A stretch of DNA of 64,000 bases, taken from contig CALCQO010000012.1 in assembly GCA_937894675.1 (NCBI GenBank), forward strand, positions 1 through 64,000, given 5' to 3'. Numbering within the stretch: the stretch's first letter is position 1; the number at the start of each line of letters is the position of its first letter. Shown one piece after another: positions 51,206 through 59,204 of the stretch. Made by a program: the position numbers and the translations under genes. The notes below the pieces were generated by a model, which was given only the letters and a program-made list of their open reading frames with translations, was not told where the DNA came from and did not search any database. Source of the stretch: an uncultured Clostridia bacterium (lineage in GTDB: Bacteria; Bacillota; Clostridia; Christensenellales; Aristaeellaceae).

Positions 51206-52264
51206 ATGAAAGATCTATTGCATGTAGGCATCATCGGCTGCGGCCGCATCACCGAATTGCGCCACGCGCCGGAGTACGCGAACAACCCCCGGGCGAAAAT
51301 CATGGGCTTTGTGGACAGCCGCGAGGAAAAAGCCAAAGAAATGGTCAAGCTCTTTGGCGGCAAGGTGTACCCCACCTTGAAGGATATGCTGGCGGATAAG
51401 AGCATCGACGCCGTCAGCGTCAACGTGGCCAACATCGCCCACGCTGAGGTGGCCATCGCCGCCCTGGACGCGGGCAAGCATGTGCTGCTGGAAAAGCCCA
51501 TGGCCGTTACCCTGAAGGAATGCGAGGACATCGTGGCCGCCGGCAAGCGCAACAACCGCCTGGTAATGCTGGGCCATAACCAGCGCTTCGCCAAAGCCCA
51601 TGTGAAAGCCCGGGACATGATCCGCAGCGGGGCGATCGGCACCCCCCTGGCCTTCCGCACCACCTTTGGCCACGCCGGCCCCGAGTGCTGGACGGGCAAC
51701 GCCGACAGCTGGTTTATCCATAAGGAGCGGGCCGCCTTCGGCGTGCTGGCGGATTTGGGCATCCACAAGACCGACCTGATCCACTTCCTGCTGGAAGACC
51801 CCATTGTGGAAGTGTCCGCCTTCCTGGGCACCCTGGACAAGCGCTACCCCGACGGGGGCAAAATCGACCTGGAGGATAACGCTACCTGCCTGTACCGCAC
51901 CCACGCCGGGGTGATGGGCACCCTGCATGTCAGCTGGACATTCAATTCGGGCGAGGACAACGCCACCCGCGTCTACGGCACCAAGGGCGTGCTGCGCATG
52001 TATGACGATCCCACCTACTCCCTCATCTTCGAGCCGGTAGAGGGCAAACGGAAAAAATACAAGCTGGACGAACTGACCAGCAACGAGGACCAGAACGCCG
52101 GCAAGGCCGCCAACACCGGCGTCATCGACGCCTTCGTCAGCGGCGTGCTGGACAATATCCACCCCGTCATCGACGGCGAGGAAGCCCTCAAAGCCATGCG
52201 CGTCATCTTCGCCGCCGCCGACTCCGCCAAGACCGGCAAAATGGTGAGGGTGAGGCAGAAGTAG
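51206..52264 (+). CDS. Gfo/Idh/MocA family oxidoreductase
   Basis: A 352-residue NAD(P)-dependent dehydrogenase of sugar or inositol. The Rossmann start is VGIIGCGRITELRHAP, and LLEKPMAVTLKECEDI contains the EKP motif with catalytic Lys. A substrate-specific domain follows (about residues 130-320). It starts 3 bases after the permease, suggesting that the imported sugar is its substrate. A terminator follows. No kinase or isomerase is visible downstream. Confidence 0.92.
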   Translation: MKDLLHVGIIGCGRITELRHAPEYANNPRAKIMGFVDSREEKAKEMVKLFGGKVYPTLKDMLADKSIDAVSVNVANIAHAEVAIAALDAGKHVLLEKPMAVTLKECEDIVAAGKRNNRLVMLGHNQRFAKAHVKARDMIRSGAIGTPLAFRTTFGHAGPECWTGNADSWFIHKERAAFGVLADLGIHKTDLIHFLLEDPIVEVSAFLGTLDKRYPDGGKIDLEDNATCLYRTHAGVMGTLHVSWTFNSGEDNATRVYGTKGVLRMYDDPTYSLIFEPVEGKRKKYKLDELTSNEDQNAGKAANTGVIDAFVSGVLDNIHPVIDGEEALKAMRVIFAAADSAKTGKMVRVRQK

Positions 52265-52285
52265 GCTGGCAAGTACACATATTCC

Positions 52286-52316
52286 GCCGCCAAGCAATTT
52301 GGCGGCATTTATTTTT
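52286..52316 (+). terminator. terminator of the sugar ABC operon
   Basis: GCCGCCAA / TTGGCGGC (52286-52293, 52299-52306) followed by ATTTATTTTTT. Confidence 0.85.
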
Positions 52317-52338
52317 TCCGCTTGATTGAAAAACCCTA

Positions 52339-52425
52339 TTGACAATATGATATCATTATGATATCAATATGAATGTCGACAGGAATTGTTCTCCATATCT
52401 CAATTTTACAAACTTGTGTTATAAT
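52339..52425 (+). promoter_or_regulatory. regulatory region of the NatAB-type operon
   Basis: A consensus -35 TTGACA (52339-52344) with a weak -10 TATCAA (52362-52367). Its spacer is filled by ATGATATCAT (52347-52356) and ATGATATCAA (52358-52367), 11 bases apart. A second, separate signal is the extended -10 TGTTATAAT at 52417-52425. Thus there may be two promoters, the upstream one under operator control. Confidence 0.55.
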
Positions 52426-52465
52426 ACCGCGCGGGCTGGATGCAGCCTGAAGGAGGAGGGATCAA

Positions 52466-53386
52466 ATGAAACTGGAAGTCAAGGACATCCGCAAGAGCTT
52501 TGGCGAGAGGGAGATTCTGCACGGCATTTCCTTCGAGGTGGTCAGCGGCAAAGCCATGGGGTTTCTGGGGCGCAACGGCGCCGGGAAAAGCACCACCATC
52601 CGCTGCCTGATGGACGTGTTCCATCAGGATTCGGGGGAGTTTCTGCTTGACGGCAAGCCCTTTAAGACGGGGGATTACCGCATCGGCTACCTGCCGGAGG
52701 AGCGGGGCATGTACGCCAAGAACAAGGTGCTGAATCAGCTGACGTATTTTGCCATGCTGCGGGGGGCGGACAAGGCCTCCGCGGAAAAGTCCGCCATGGA
52801 GTGGATTGATTTTTTCAACCTGGGCGACTACGCCAAGCGCCCCCTGGAGCATCTGAGCAAGGGCAACCAGCAGAAAATCCAGATTGCCCAGGCGTTTCTG
52901 AACGACCCGGATATCCTGATACTGGACGAGCCCTTCAGCGGCCTGGACCCGGTGAACGCCCAGGTGTTTAAGAACGCTGTGGCCGACTTTGTCAAACGGG
53001 GCAAGCTGGTGATTTTCTCCAGCCACCAGATGGGCTATGTGGAGGAAGTCTGCGACGATGTTACCCTGATACACGACGGCAGCATCCTGCTGTCGGGGGA
53101 TCTGGACGAAATCAAGCGCGCACGGGGCGAGAACAAGCTGCTGCTGGAGGTGGACGCTGTGGCGGATGAGGAAGTCATCCAGGCCATCCAGACCGCCTTC
53201 CCCGGCACTCAGGGCACCCCCTACCTGGCGGACAAGGGCGTCATCCTGGACACCCACAACACCGCCACCCAGCAGCAGATGCTGACGTACCTGGCGGGCA
53301 GCAACTGGACCATCGCCCGCTTCGGGCTGTACGAGCCCAGCCTCAACGATATTTTCGTATCCACCGTAGGAGGTGAAAAGGCATGA
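52466..53386 (+). CDS. ABC transporter ATP-binding protein (NatA-like)
   Basis: A 306-residue ATPase. Walker A GRNGAGKST, signature LSKGNQQKIQIAQAF, Walker B ILILDEPFSGLDPVN and the end-domain (DUF4162-like) beginning near residue 215 are visible. It pairs with the downstream membrane protein as in the NatAB/YhaQP type exporters that expel sodium or drugs. AGGAGGAGG lies just before the ATG. The regulatory region upstream contains tandem palindromes. The genes overlap by 4 bases. Confidence 0.92.
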   Translation: MKLEVKDIRKSFGEREILHGISFEVVSGKAMGFLGRNGAGKSTTIRCLMDVFHQDSGEFLLDGKPFKTGDYRIGYLPEERGMYAKNKVLNQLTYFAMLRGADKASAEKSAMEWIDFFNLGDYAKRPLEHLSKGNQQKIQIAQAFLNDPDILILDEPFSGLDPVNAQVFKNAVADFVKRGKLVIFSSHQMGYVEEVCDDVTLIHDGSILLSGDLDEIKRARGENKLLLEVDAVADEEVIQAIQTAFPGTQGTPYLADKGVILDTHNTATQQQMLTYLAGSNWTIARFGLYEPSLNDIFVSTVGGEKA

Positions 53387-54627
53387 GGAATTTTAAGATT
53401 GTCTTCGGGTTCGAGCTGAAAAACCAGCTGGCCAAAAAGAGCGTGATTGTGACCACCCTACTGATTATGCTGGCGGTATTCGCCCTGTTCAACATTCCCC
53501 GCATCATGAATCTGTTTGACTCCGGAAAGACGGACAATGTGCAGCAGCAGGACACCACCCTGACCCAGGATGTGGGCTATGTGTTTGCCGATCAGACGCT
53601 GGAGCCGGTTGTATCCGGCGCCCTGGGGCTGACGCAGGAGAATCTCTATCCCTCCAGGGACAGCCTGGTGCAGGATTTGCAGAACAAGAAACTGACCGTG
53701 GGCTTTGTGGTGAACAGCCTGACCAATTTTGAGTCCGTCTGGCAGGATAAAGACCTGGAATCCAACCAGGGCACCCGTCTGGCCGAGGTGATGAAGGAGC
53801 TGTACACCTCCCAGAAGCTGTCGGAAATGAATGTCACCATGGATCAGGTGGCCCAGATTCAGACCACCCAGGTGGAACAGGTGGAAACCGTGATGGGCAA
53901 AAACAGCAGCAACAATGTGCTGCTGGCTTTCGGACTGCTGTTTGTCGTGTATATCTTTGTGCTGATTTACGGGCAGGTAACCAGCACAATCATCGCCCGG
54001 GAGAAGGACTCCAAAACCATGGAGCTGCTGATTACCTCCTGCAAGCCCTCCGCCTTGATCCTGGGCAAGGTGGCCGCCAGCGCCGTCGCCGCCGTGGTGC
54101 AGATCGCCGGCATCGCCCTGGCCGCCTTCATCGGCTTCCAACTGAACAAGCACCTGCTGCCCCCCATGCTGACCATGATGCTGTCTGGCACCCTGACCCG
54201 CAGCTATATCCTGACCTATATCTTCTATTCCGTGGTCGGCTACATTATGTACCTGTTCCTGTACGCGGCGCTGGGCTCCACGGTGAGCAAGGTGGAGGAC
54301 GTGAACAACGCCACCGGCTTTATCCAGTTCATCTTCATCGGCGGGTATCTGGCGGCGTCCTTCGCCATGAACATGCCCTCCTCGGGGGTAGCGGTGGTTA
54401 CCTCCATGATTCCCTTCACCAGCCTGATGGTGATGCCCCTGCGCTCCGCCATTGTGACGGTGCCCTTCTGGCAGCACCTGGTGTCCGGCTCCCTGCTGCT
54501 GCTGACCACGGTGTTCCTGGCGGTGCTGAGCATTAAAATTTACAGCTGGGGCACGCTGAACTACGGTAATAAAACCGGCTTCTTCCACGCCATCAAGATG
54601 ACGCTCAAGAGCGAGAAGAGGGCGTAA
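53383..54627 (+). CDS. ABC transporter permease (NatB-like)
   Basis: A 414-residue permease of the ABC-2 class. One helix at about residues 21-40 and a large outer loop (about 45-180) precede five or six C-terminal helices (FGLLFVVYIFVLIYGQVTSTIIAREKDSKTMELLITSCKP is the typical ABC-2 gate). It is the membrane partner of the upstream ATPase. Substrate unknown. A hairpin repeat and a terminator follow. Confidence 0.9.
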   Translation: MRNFKIVFGFELKNQLAKKSVIVTTLLIMLAVFALFNIPRIMNLFDSGKTDNVQQQDTTLTQDVGYVFADQTLEPVVSGALGLTQENLYPSRDSLVQDLQNKKLTVGFVVNSLTNFESVWQDKDLESNQGTRLAEVMKELYTSQKLSEMNVTMDQVAQIQTTQVEQVETVMGKNSSNNVLLAFGLLFVVYIFVLIYGQVTSTIIAREKDSKTMELLITSCKPSALILGKVAASAVAAVVQIAGIALAAFIGFQLNKHLLPPMLTMMLSGTLTRSYILTYIFYSVVGYIMYLFLYAALGSTVSKVEDVNNATGFIQFIFIGGYLAASFAMNMPSSGVAVVTSMIPFTSLMVMPLRSAIVTVPFWQHLVSGSLLLLTTVFLAVLSIKIYSWGTLNYGNKTGFFHAIKMTLKSEKRA

Positions 54628-54653
54628 ACTTTCTGGCAGCCACCCATGTTGCG

Positions 54654-54714
54654 GATTCCAAAGGGCATCATGCCCTTTGGTGGGGTGTGGGGCAAAGCCC
54701 CGCATCATCCCAGC
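54654..54714. repeat. dispersed hairpin repeat, family A, copy 2
   Basis: GATTCCAAAGGGCATCATGCCCTTTGG forms an 10-bp perfect stem, followed by TGGGGTGTGGGGCAAAGCCCC and CCCAGC. It matches the 3404-3465 copy with one different stem: AAAATCATTTC there, GGCATCATGCC here. Confidence 0.7.
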
Positions 54715-54792
54715 CAAAGCAAAACAGCAAAGCGTATTTTGCGATGAGGATGGCAAGTAACAAAAGTAAAACATGCAAATACAAAAACAAAG

Positions 54793-54822
54793 GCAGCCGC
54801 AATCAAGATGCGGCTGCTTTTT
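54793..54822 (+). terminator. rho-independent terminator after NatAB
   Basis: GCAGCCGCA / TGCGGCTGC (54793-54801, 54809-54817), then TTTTT. Confidence 0.9.
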
Positions 54823-54908
54823 CATGCAACAACCAAATTATCTTATCAATTAGGGAAAACAAAGAGATACGTCCCCTGTGTTTCCCCAGCTCCTCGCCCC
54901 GCCACCAA

Positions 54909-55052
54909 GCGCGTTCAAAAGGCCTGGAAGCCGAGGAACGAAAAAGCCCGGGCGAGGGAGCTTACCGTAACGTAAGTGACCGAGCCCGGGCGTTATTAGT
55001 GACGAAGGAAGCATTTGCTCAGCAAATGCGGTTACAGGCCTTTTCAACGCGC
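54909..55052. repeat. dispersed hairpin repeat, family B, copy 2, with 18-bp terminal inverted repeats
   Basis: The ends 54909-54926 and 55035-55052 are inverted repeats of 18 bases with one mismatch. Inside are GCCCGGGC/GCCCGGGC (54946-54953, 54984-54991), CGTAAGTGACCGA, AGTGACG, and the stem GCATTTGCT/AGCAAATGC (55011-55019, 55021-55029) before GGTTACAGGCC. It is a MITE-like or REP-like unit of about 144 bp and has no gene. Confidence 0.65.
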
Positions 55053-55053
55053 G

Positions 55054-55800
55054 TCACCCAAGGGGTATTTCTTTATCCATAAAGTATCCCGCCATCCTAT
55101 GCCACCACGGCCAATCATGATCCACATCGTAGCCCCAGAAGTCCACCCGGTGGGGCAGGCCTTTTTCGATGAGCAGCTGGTTGATTTCGTGGTTGGAAGG
55201 CAGGAGGGTTTCCTCCCAGCGGCCCTGGCCGATGCACAGGTACAGGCGGCTTTTATGGTAGAGGGGCATGTAGTGGTGGCTGCGGGGCATGCCCCGCAAA
55301 AAGTCGCAGGGGGAGTTGTCGTACACCAGGTCGTCCATGTAGTCGCCAAAGAACACGTCGGCCTTGTAAAAGCCGCTCAGGGCGATAGCGGCGTCAAAGA
55401 GGTCAGGCCGCCGCAGCTGGGCGATGGCGGCGTGGCAGGCCCCCATGCTGGTGCCAAAGGTCATGATGGGGTCATCCGACCAGGCGCGGTCGTAGATAAA
55501 GGGCACCAGCTCGTCGGTGAGGTAGTGGAAATACTTCTCCTGCATCTCGATGCTGTAGCGGGGATGCTGGTGAGCGGCGGACCAGGATTCCCGGTCGATG
55601 CTGTCCACGCAGAACAGGCGCAGGCGGCCGGCGTTGATCCATGGCGACAGGGTGTCCACCATGCCAAAACCCTCAAAATCCATGTGCCTGCCGTCCTGGC
55701 AGGGGAAAACAACGCAGCTTTTGCCCCCGTGGCCGTAGATGCTAAGGGGCATCTCCCGGTTCAGCTCCCGGCTGAAGAAGGAAGTGGTTTCTTTGTGCAT
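55054..55800 (-). CDS. esterase family alpha/beta hydrolase
   Basis: A 248-residue hydrolase of the esterase-D / putative esterase type. The nucleophile elbow is FGTSMGAC with Ser118, and catalytic His is in VDHDWPWW near residue 230. DGRHMDFEGFGMVDTLSPWI is a known start of this family. No signal peptide. AAAGGACC lies 5 bases before the ATG. It lies 46 bases downstream of the ATP-grasp gene, on the same strand, and the two appear to be one unit. Substrate unknown. Confidence 0.88.
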   Translation of the reverse strand: MHKETTSFFSRELNREMPLSIYGHGGKSCVVFPCQDGRHMDFEGFGMVDTLSPWINAGRLRLFCVDSIDRESWSAAHQHPRYSIEMQEKYFHYLTDELVPFIYDRAWSDDPIMTFGTSMGACHAAIAQLRRPDLFDAAIALSGFYKADVFFGDYMDDLVYDNSPCDFLRGMPRSHHYMPLYHKSRLYLCIGQGRWEETLLPSNHEINQLLIEKGLPHRVDFWGYDVDHDWPWWHRMAGYFMDKEIPLG

Positions 55801-55846
55801 AACGGTCCTTTCAAAAAAAGTGATGCGGATATCCTAAAAGCGCCCC

Positions 55847-57046
55847 TCAAGTGGCGGGCGATTGCTGGGTGACAAAGGCGACAAACTCGTCAATCTCTTC
55901 CTTGGTGGCCACCTTGGCCAGGTACACCGTGTTGCCCATGACCCGGGCTTCCACATCGGGCATGCGGGTGCACAGCGCCAGGCGGTCGCGGTAGGTATCC
56001 ATAATTTCCTGATGGGTGCGCACATACCGGTACTCGTCATGGCGGCTGGCGGAGATGCAGTAGTTGCTGGGCCCTTGGGGCACGGAGGCGGTTTTGTCGA
56101 AGGCCACCATGTCCGCCCAGATCTGGAACACATCCTCGCTGCGGGCATAGTTGTACATGTCCGGCGAAAAGCCCCCCGCCGGACGCATGTTTACCTCCAG
56201 CGCCAGGTACGCCCCCTTGGGGGCAAGGCCGGGATGGTCGCGGTTTAAGCGGAAAAACTCCAGGTGCACGAAGCGGCTTTTGATGCCGAAAGCCTCCACC
56301 ACCTTCAGCCCCAGGGGCTTTAGCTCGGGGATGGGCTCGGGGCAGGAGTAGAACACGCAGTCCACCCCGTCGTTCACCATGGTCATGATGGAGACGGGGC
56401 ACTCCAGGGAGATATCGAAGATGGGCTCGCCCCTGGAGTTGATGATGGCGTCGTAGGTGACCACCTCGCCGTCCAGGTACTCCTCCAACAGGTAGGTGTC
56501 GCCGTCCTTTTGCTGAAACCATTTTTCCACATCCGGGGGGCCGCTGAGCTTGTAGGTCTTGGCGGCGCCCACCCCCTTGTCGGGCTTGACCACCAGGGGG
56601 TAGCCCACCTTGTTAGCAAAGGCCAGGGCGTTTTCCAGGGTGGTGACCACCTCGCCCCGGGCGCAGGGCACGCCGGCCTTGGCGAAATATTCCTTCATCA
56701 GGGATTTGCTCTTCACCGGCTCGATATTGCTGACATGGAAGCCGTGGGGAATATTGAAATCGGTGCGCAGCCGGGCATCCTTCTCCAGCCAGTATTCATT
56801 GTTGGACTCCAGAAAGTCCAGCTTGCCGTATTTAAACGTAAAAAACGCCACGGCGCGCAGCATCTCGTCGTAGTCTTCCAGGTTGTTCACCTTGTAATAC
56901 TCGGTCAGCGCCTCCCGGAGGGTCTGGTCCAGGTTTTCATACCGTTCCTGGCCGATGCCCAGCACCGTGACGCCGTTGCACTTGAGGCGGTCGCAGAACT
57001 GCCAGTTGGATTTGGGGAACTCGGGGGAAATATACACAAATTTCAT
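55847..57046 (-). CDS. ATP-grasp domain enzyme
   Basis: A 399-residue ATP-grasp ligase, resembling the carboxylase / carbamoyl-phosphate synthase-like ATP-binding fold (GYPLVVKPDKGVGAAKTYKL, then EEYLDGEVVTYDAIIN and FRLNRDHPGLAPKGAYLALEVNMRPAGG with the metal-binding Glu and Asn). It should activate a carboxylate with ATP and join it to an amine or thiol. It is upstream of an esterase that might cut the product or release an ester. No peptide carrier gene is near. AAAGGACGG precedes the ATG. Confidence 0.88.
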   Translation of the reverse strand: MKFVYISPEFPKSNWQFCDRLKCNGVTVLGIGQERYENLDQTLREALTEYYKVNNLEDYDEMLRAVAFFTFKYGKLDFLESNNEYWLEKDARLRTDFNIPHGFHVSNIEPVKSKSLMKEYFAKAGVPCARGEVVTTLENALAFANKVGYPLVVKPDKGVGAAKTYKLSGPPDVEKWFQQKDGDTYLLEEYLDGEVVTYDAIINSRGEPIFDISLECPVSIMTMVNDGVDCVFYSCPEPIPELKPLGLKVVEAFGIKSRFVHLEFFRLNRDHPGLAPKGAYLALEVNMRPAGGFSPDMYNYARSEDVFQIWADMVAFDKTASVPQGPSNYCISASRHDEYRYVRTHQEIMDTYRDRLALCTRMPDVEARVMGNTVYLAKVATKEEIDEFVAFVTQQSPAT

Positions 57047-57150
57047 GGATCATCCGTCCTTTTTCCATTTGCCCCGCGGGGCAGAAACAGTATACCGCGC
57101 CTACCGGGAAAAAATGCCCCGGGGCGGCAAAAGCCCTGTTCTTTCTTTGT

Positions 57151-57600
57151 TCAGGGGTTCAGGTTGATGTTCACGTTCACCTTGGGCAGCGCCTTTAACA
57201 TGCGGCTGTAGGTCTTGTTTTCCTCCAGGAAGGTTTCCCCGGCGGCGGTCAGCAGATGCCGGCCAAACAAGTCCTCCCCCGCCTCCCCCTGGATGGGGGT
57301 AATCAGCCCCTGCTGAACCAGTTGATCAAACAGCAGCGCCAGGCGACCCTTTGTTTTGGACAGTTTGCTTTCCGGGATGGTCTTTTCCGCGCTGAGCGCC
57401 TGGAGGATCAGGGTCTTGCGGCCCAGCTGGCTGTCCGCCTTGCCCGCTTCAAACCGGTAGGGGGGCAGAGCGCCGTCGGGGATGCGCCACTTCCTGCCCT
57501 GTTTCTTTGCCTGGTGAACAAAGCCGTCCCGGCACAGGCGGCCAACCTCCCCCTCGCTGACACCCCACAGGGCGGAGGCTTGCTTGGTATCCACGGGCAT
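57151..57600 (-). CDS. small putative DNA-binding protein
   Basis: About 149 residues. The first 50 (TKQASALWGVSEGEVGRLCRDGFVHQAKKQGRKWRIPDGALPP) look like an excisionase / MerR-type helix-turn-helix with wing; the rest is a helical segment with YSRML near the end. No family was recognised. The start is uncertain: ATG at 57600 is directly next to GGGAGGG, while GTG at 57594 would be spaced best and ATG at 57615 lies above. It is divergent from the transhydrogenase genes, with 141 bases between, so it might regulate them. Confidence 0.65.
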   Translation of the reverse strand: MPVDTKQASALWGVSEGEVGRLCRDGFVHQAKKQGRKWRIPDGALPPYRFEAGKADSQLGRKTLILQALSAEKTIPESKLSKTKGRLALLFDQLVQQGLITPIQGEAGEDLFGRHLLTAAGETFLEENKTYSRMLKALPKVNVNINLNP

Positions 57601-57677
57601 CCCTCCCTCACGCATTCCTGCCGATACTGTACCAAAAAACAGCCTTCATCACAACTGCTTAGCCCTTTGCAAACCCA

Positions 57678-57707
57678 TTGTCTAACATAGGGGGGATGGG
57701 TTATAAT
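57678..57707 (+). promoter_or_regulatory. sigma-A promoter of the transhydrogenase operon
   Basis: TTGTCT (57678-57683), 18 bases, TATAAT (57702-57707). A G6 run lies within the spacer. Confidence 0.75.
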
Positions 57708-57741
57708 ACATCAACATTACAACCACACAGGAGGAATCACC

Positions 57742-58899
57742 ATGTTGATTGGTATCCCCAAAGAAATCATGCACGCGGAGAACCGCGTGGCGGCGACGCC
57801 GGAAACCTGCAAAAAACTGATTGCCGACGGCCATCGGGTACTGGTGCAGCAGGGCGCCGGGCTGGGCGCCTATTTCCATGATGAGGAGTATGAAGCCAGC
57901 GGAGCCCAGCTGGTGGACAGCGCGGCCGCCCTTTTTGAGCAGGCGGAAATGATTCTCAAGGTCAAGGAGCCCATTTTTAATCAGGAGCTGGGCGTGCACG
58001 AGGCGGACTTAATGCGCCCCGGCCAGTATTTGATTACCTTCATCCACCCCGCTTCCCCCAGCAACCACCAGATGGTGCAGCGCCTGGCGGAAAAGGGCGT
58101 CACCGCCCTGACCCTGGACGGGGTGCCCCGCATCACCCGGGCGCAGAACATGGACGCCCTTACCTCCATGAGCACCTGCGCCGGCTACAAGGGCATGCTG
58201 ATGGCGGCCAACCTGCTGCCCTCCTTTATCCCGCAGATTTTCAGTGCCGTGGGCATGGTAAAGCCCCTGAACGTGCTGGTAATCGGCGCCGGGGTGGGCG
58301 GCATGCAGGCTTTGGCCACCGCCAAGCGCCTGGGCGCGGTGGTGCACGCCATCGATATCCGCGCCGACGCGAGGGAGCAGGCCGCGTCCCTGGGGGCAAA
58401 GATTATCGACATCGGCATCCCCGAGGAAATGGCCCACGGGCCCGGCGGCTACGCCCTGGCCCTGCCTAAGGATTTGCTGCAGCACGAGCGGGAGATGATT
58501 GCCCCCCACCTGCCCCAGATGGACATCGTGTTTTTAAGCGCCCTGGTGCCCGGCAAGCTGGCGCCGGTGCTGATCACCAGGGACATGGTGGACACCATGA
58601 AGTCCGGCTCTGTCATCGTGGACATTTCCATCGACCAGGGCGGCAACTGCGAAAGCACCGTGCCCGGCGAAACCGCCGGCCAGGGGCTGGTGCACCTGAT
58701 TGGCATCAAGAACATCCCCGGGCTGCTGCCCAAATCCTCCACCTGGATGTTCGCCCAGAATGTCTACAACCTGGTGAAATACCTGGTGAAGGATGGAAAA
58801 ATCCAATTGGACACCCAGGATGAAATCGTCCAGGGCATTCTGACGACCAGGGACGGCGCCATTGTGCACCAGGGGGCGAGGGAGGCCATGGGACTGTGA
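57742..58899 (+). CDS. pntAA: NAD(P) transhydrogenase subunit alpha, part 1
   Basis: A 385-residue NAD-binding domain dI of the proton-translocating transhydrogenase, related to alanine dehydrogenase. GIPKEIMHAENRVAATPETCKKL starts the family and GAGVGGMQALATAKRLGAVVHAIDIR is the nucleotide fold. The RQD-like loop is seen in TVPGETAGQ. It transfers hydride from NADH to NADP+ using the proton gradient. AGGAGG is 7 bases before the ATG. Separate alpha parts are normal for many bacteria. Stop overlaps the next start by 4 bases (GTGA). Confidence 0.95.
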   Translation: MLIGIPKEIMHAENRVAATPETCKKLIADGHRVLVQQGAGLGAYFHDEEYEASGAQLVDSAAALFEQAEMILKVKEPIFNQELGVHEADLMRPGQYLITFIHPASPSNHQMVQRLAEKGVTALTLDGVPRITRAQNMDALTSMSTCAGYKGMLMAANLLPSFIPQIFSAVGMVKPLNVLVIGAGVGGMQALATAKRLGAVVHAIDIRADAREQAASLGAKIIDIGIPEEMAHGPGGYALALPKDLLQHEREMIAPHLPQMDIVFLSALVPGKLAPVLITRDMVDTMKSGSVIVDISIDQGGNCESTVPGETAGQGLVHLIGIKNIPGLLPKSSTWMFAQNVYNLVKYLVKDGKIQLDTQDEIVQGILTTRDGAIVHQGAREAMGL

Positions 58900-59204
58900 G
58901 CAGAGAAGTGATTTTATTGCTGGTCTTCGCGGCGGCGACGCTGCTGGGGTACCGGCTGATTAAAGCGGTGCCCAGCCTGCTGCACACGCCGCTGATGAGC
59001 GGCATGAACGCCTTAAGCGGCGTGACGGTGCTGGGCATGGTTACCGCCACCGCCCTGGCGGTGGGCTTTGGCAGCAAGGTGCTGGGCATCATCGGCATCG
59101 TGTGCGCCACCATCAATGTGGTGGCGGGCTTTCTGGTAACTGACCGCATGCTGGGCATGTTCAAGGGCAGCCGGGAAGAACACGAGAGGGAGGATGAGGC
59201 ATGA
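58896..59204 (+). CDS. pntAB: NAD(P) transhydrogenase subunit alpha, part 2
   Basis: A 102-residue membrane part with about three helices (VILLLVFAAATLLGYRLI, GMNALSGVTVLGMVTATALAVG, IIGIVCATINVVAGFLVTDRML). It starts with GTG in a 4-base overlap with the preceding gene, and ends in a 4-base overlap with pntB. FLVTDRML is the strongly conserved end. Confidence 0.93.
   Translation: MSREVILLLVFAAATLLGYRLIKAVPSLLHTPLMSGMNALSGVTVLGMVTATALAVGFGSKVLGIIGIVCATINVVAGFLVTDRMLGMFKGSREEHEREDEA

Larger units (their letters stand above)
54628..55053. other. long gene-free gap between NatAB and esterase genes
   Basis: The 426-base gap holds, in order, a family A repeat, a strong terminator for NatAB, an AT-rich stretch (54823-54885) without visible signals, and a family B element that reaches the esterase stop codon. 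No reading frame here has a plausible ribosome site. Confidence 0.6.

Noticed and set aside
53458..54825. 455-codon open frame opposite the NatB-like gene
   Set aside because: Antisense shadow with repeated Gly/His/Gln; passes through the terminator at its start.
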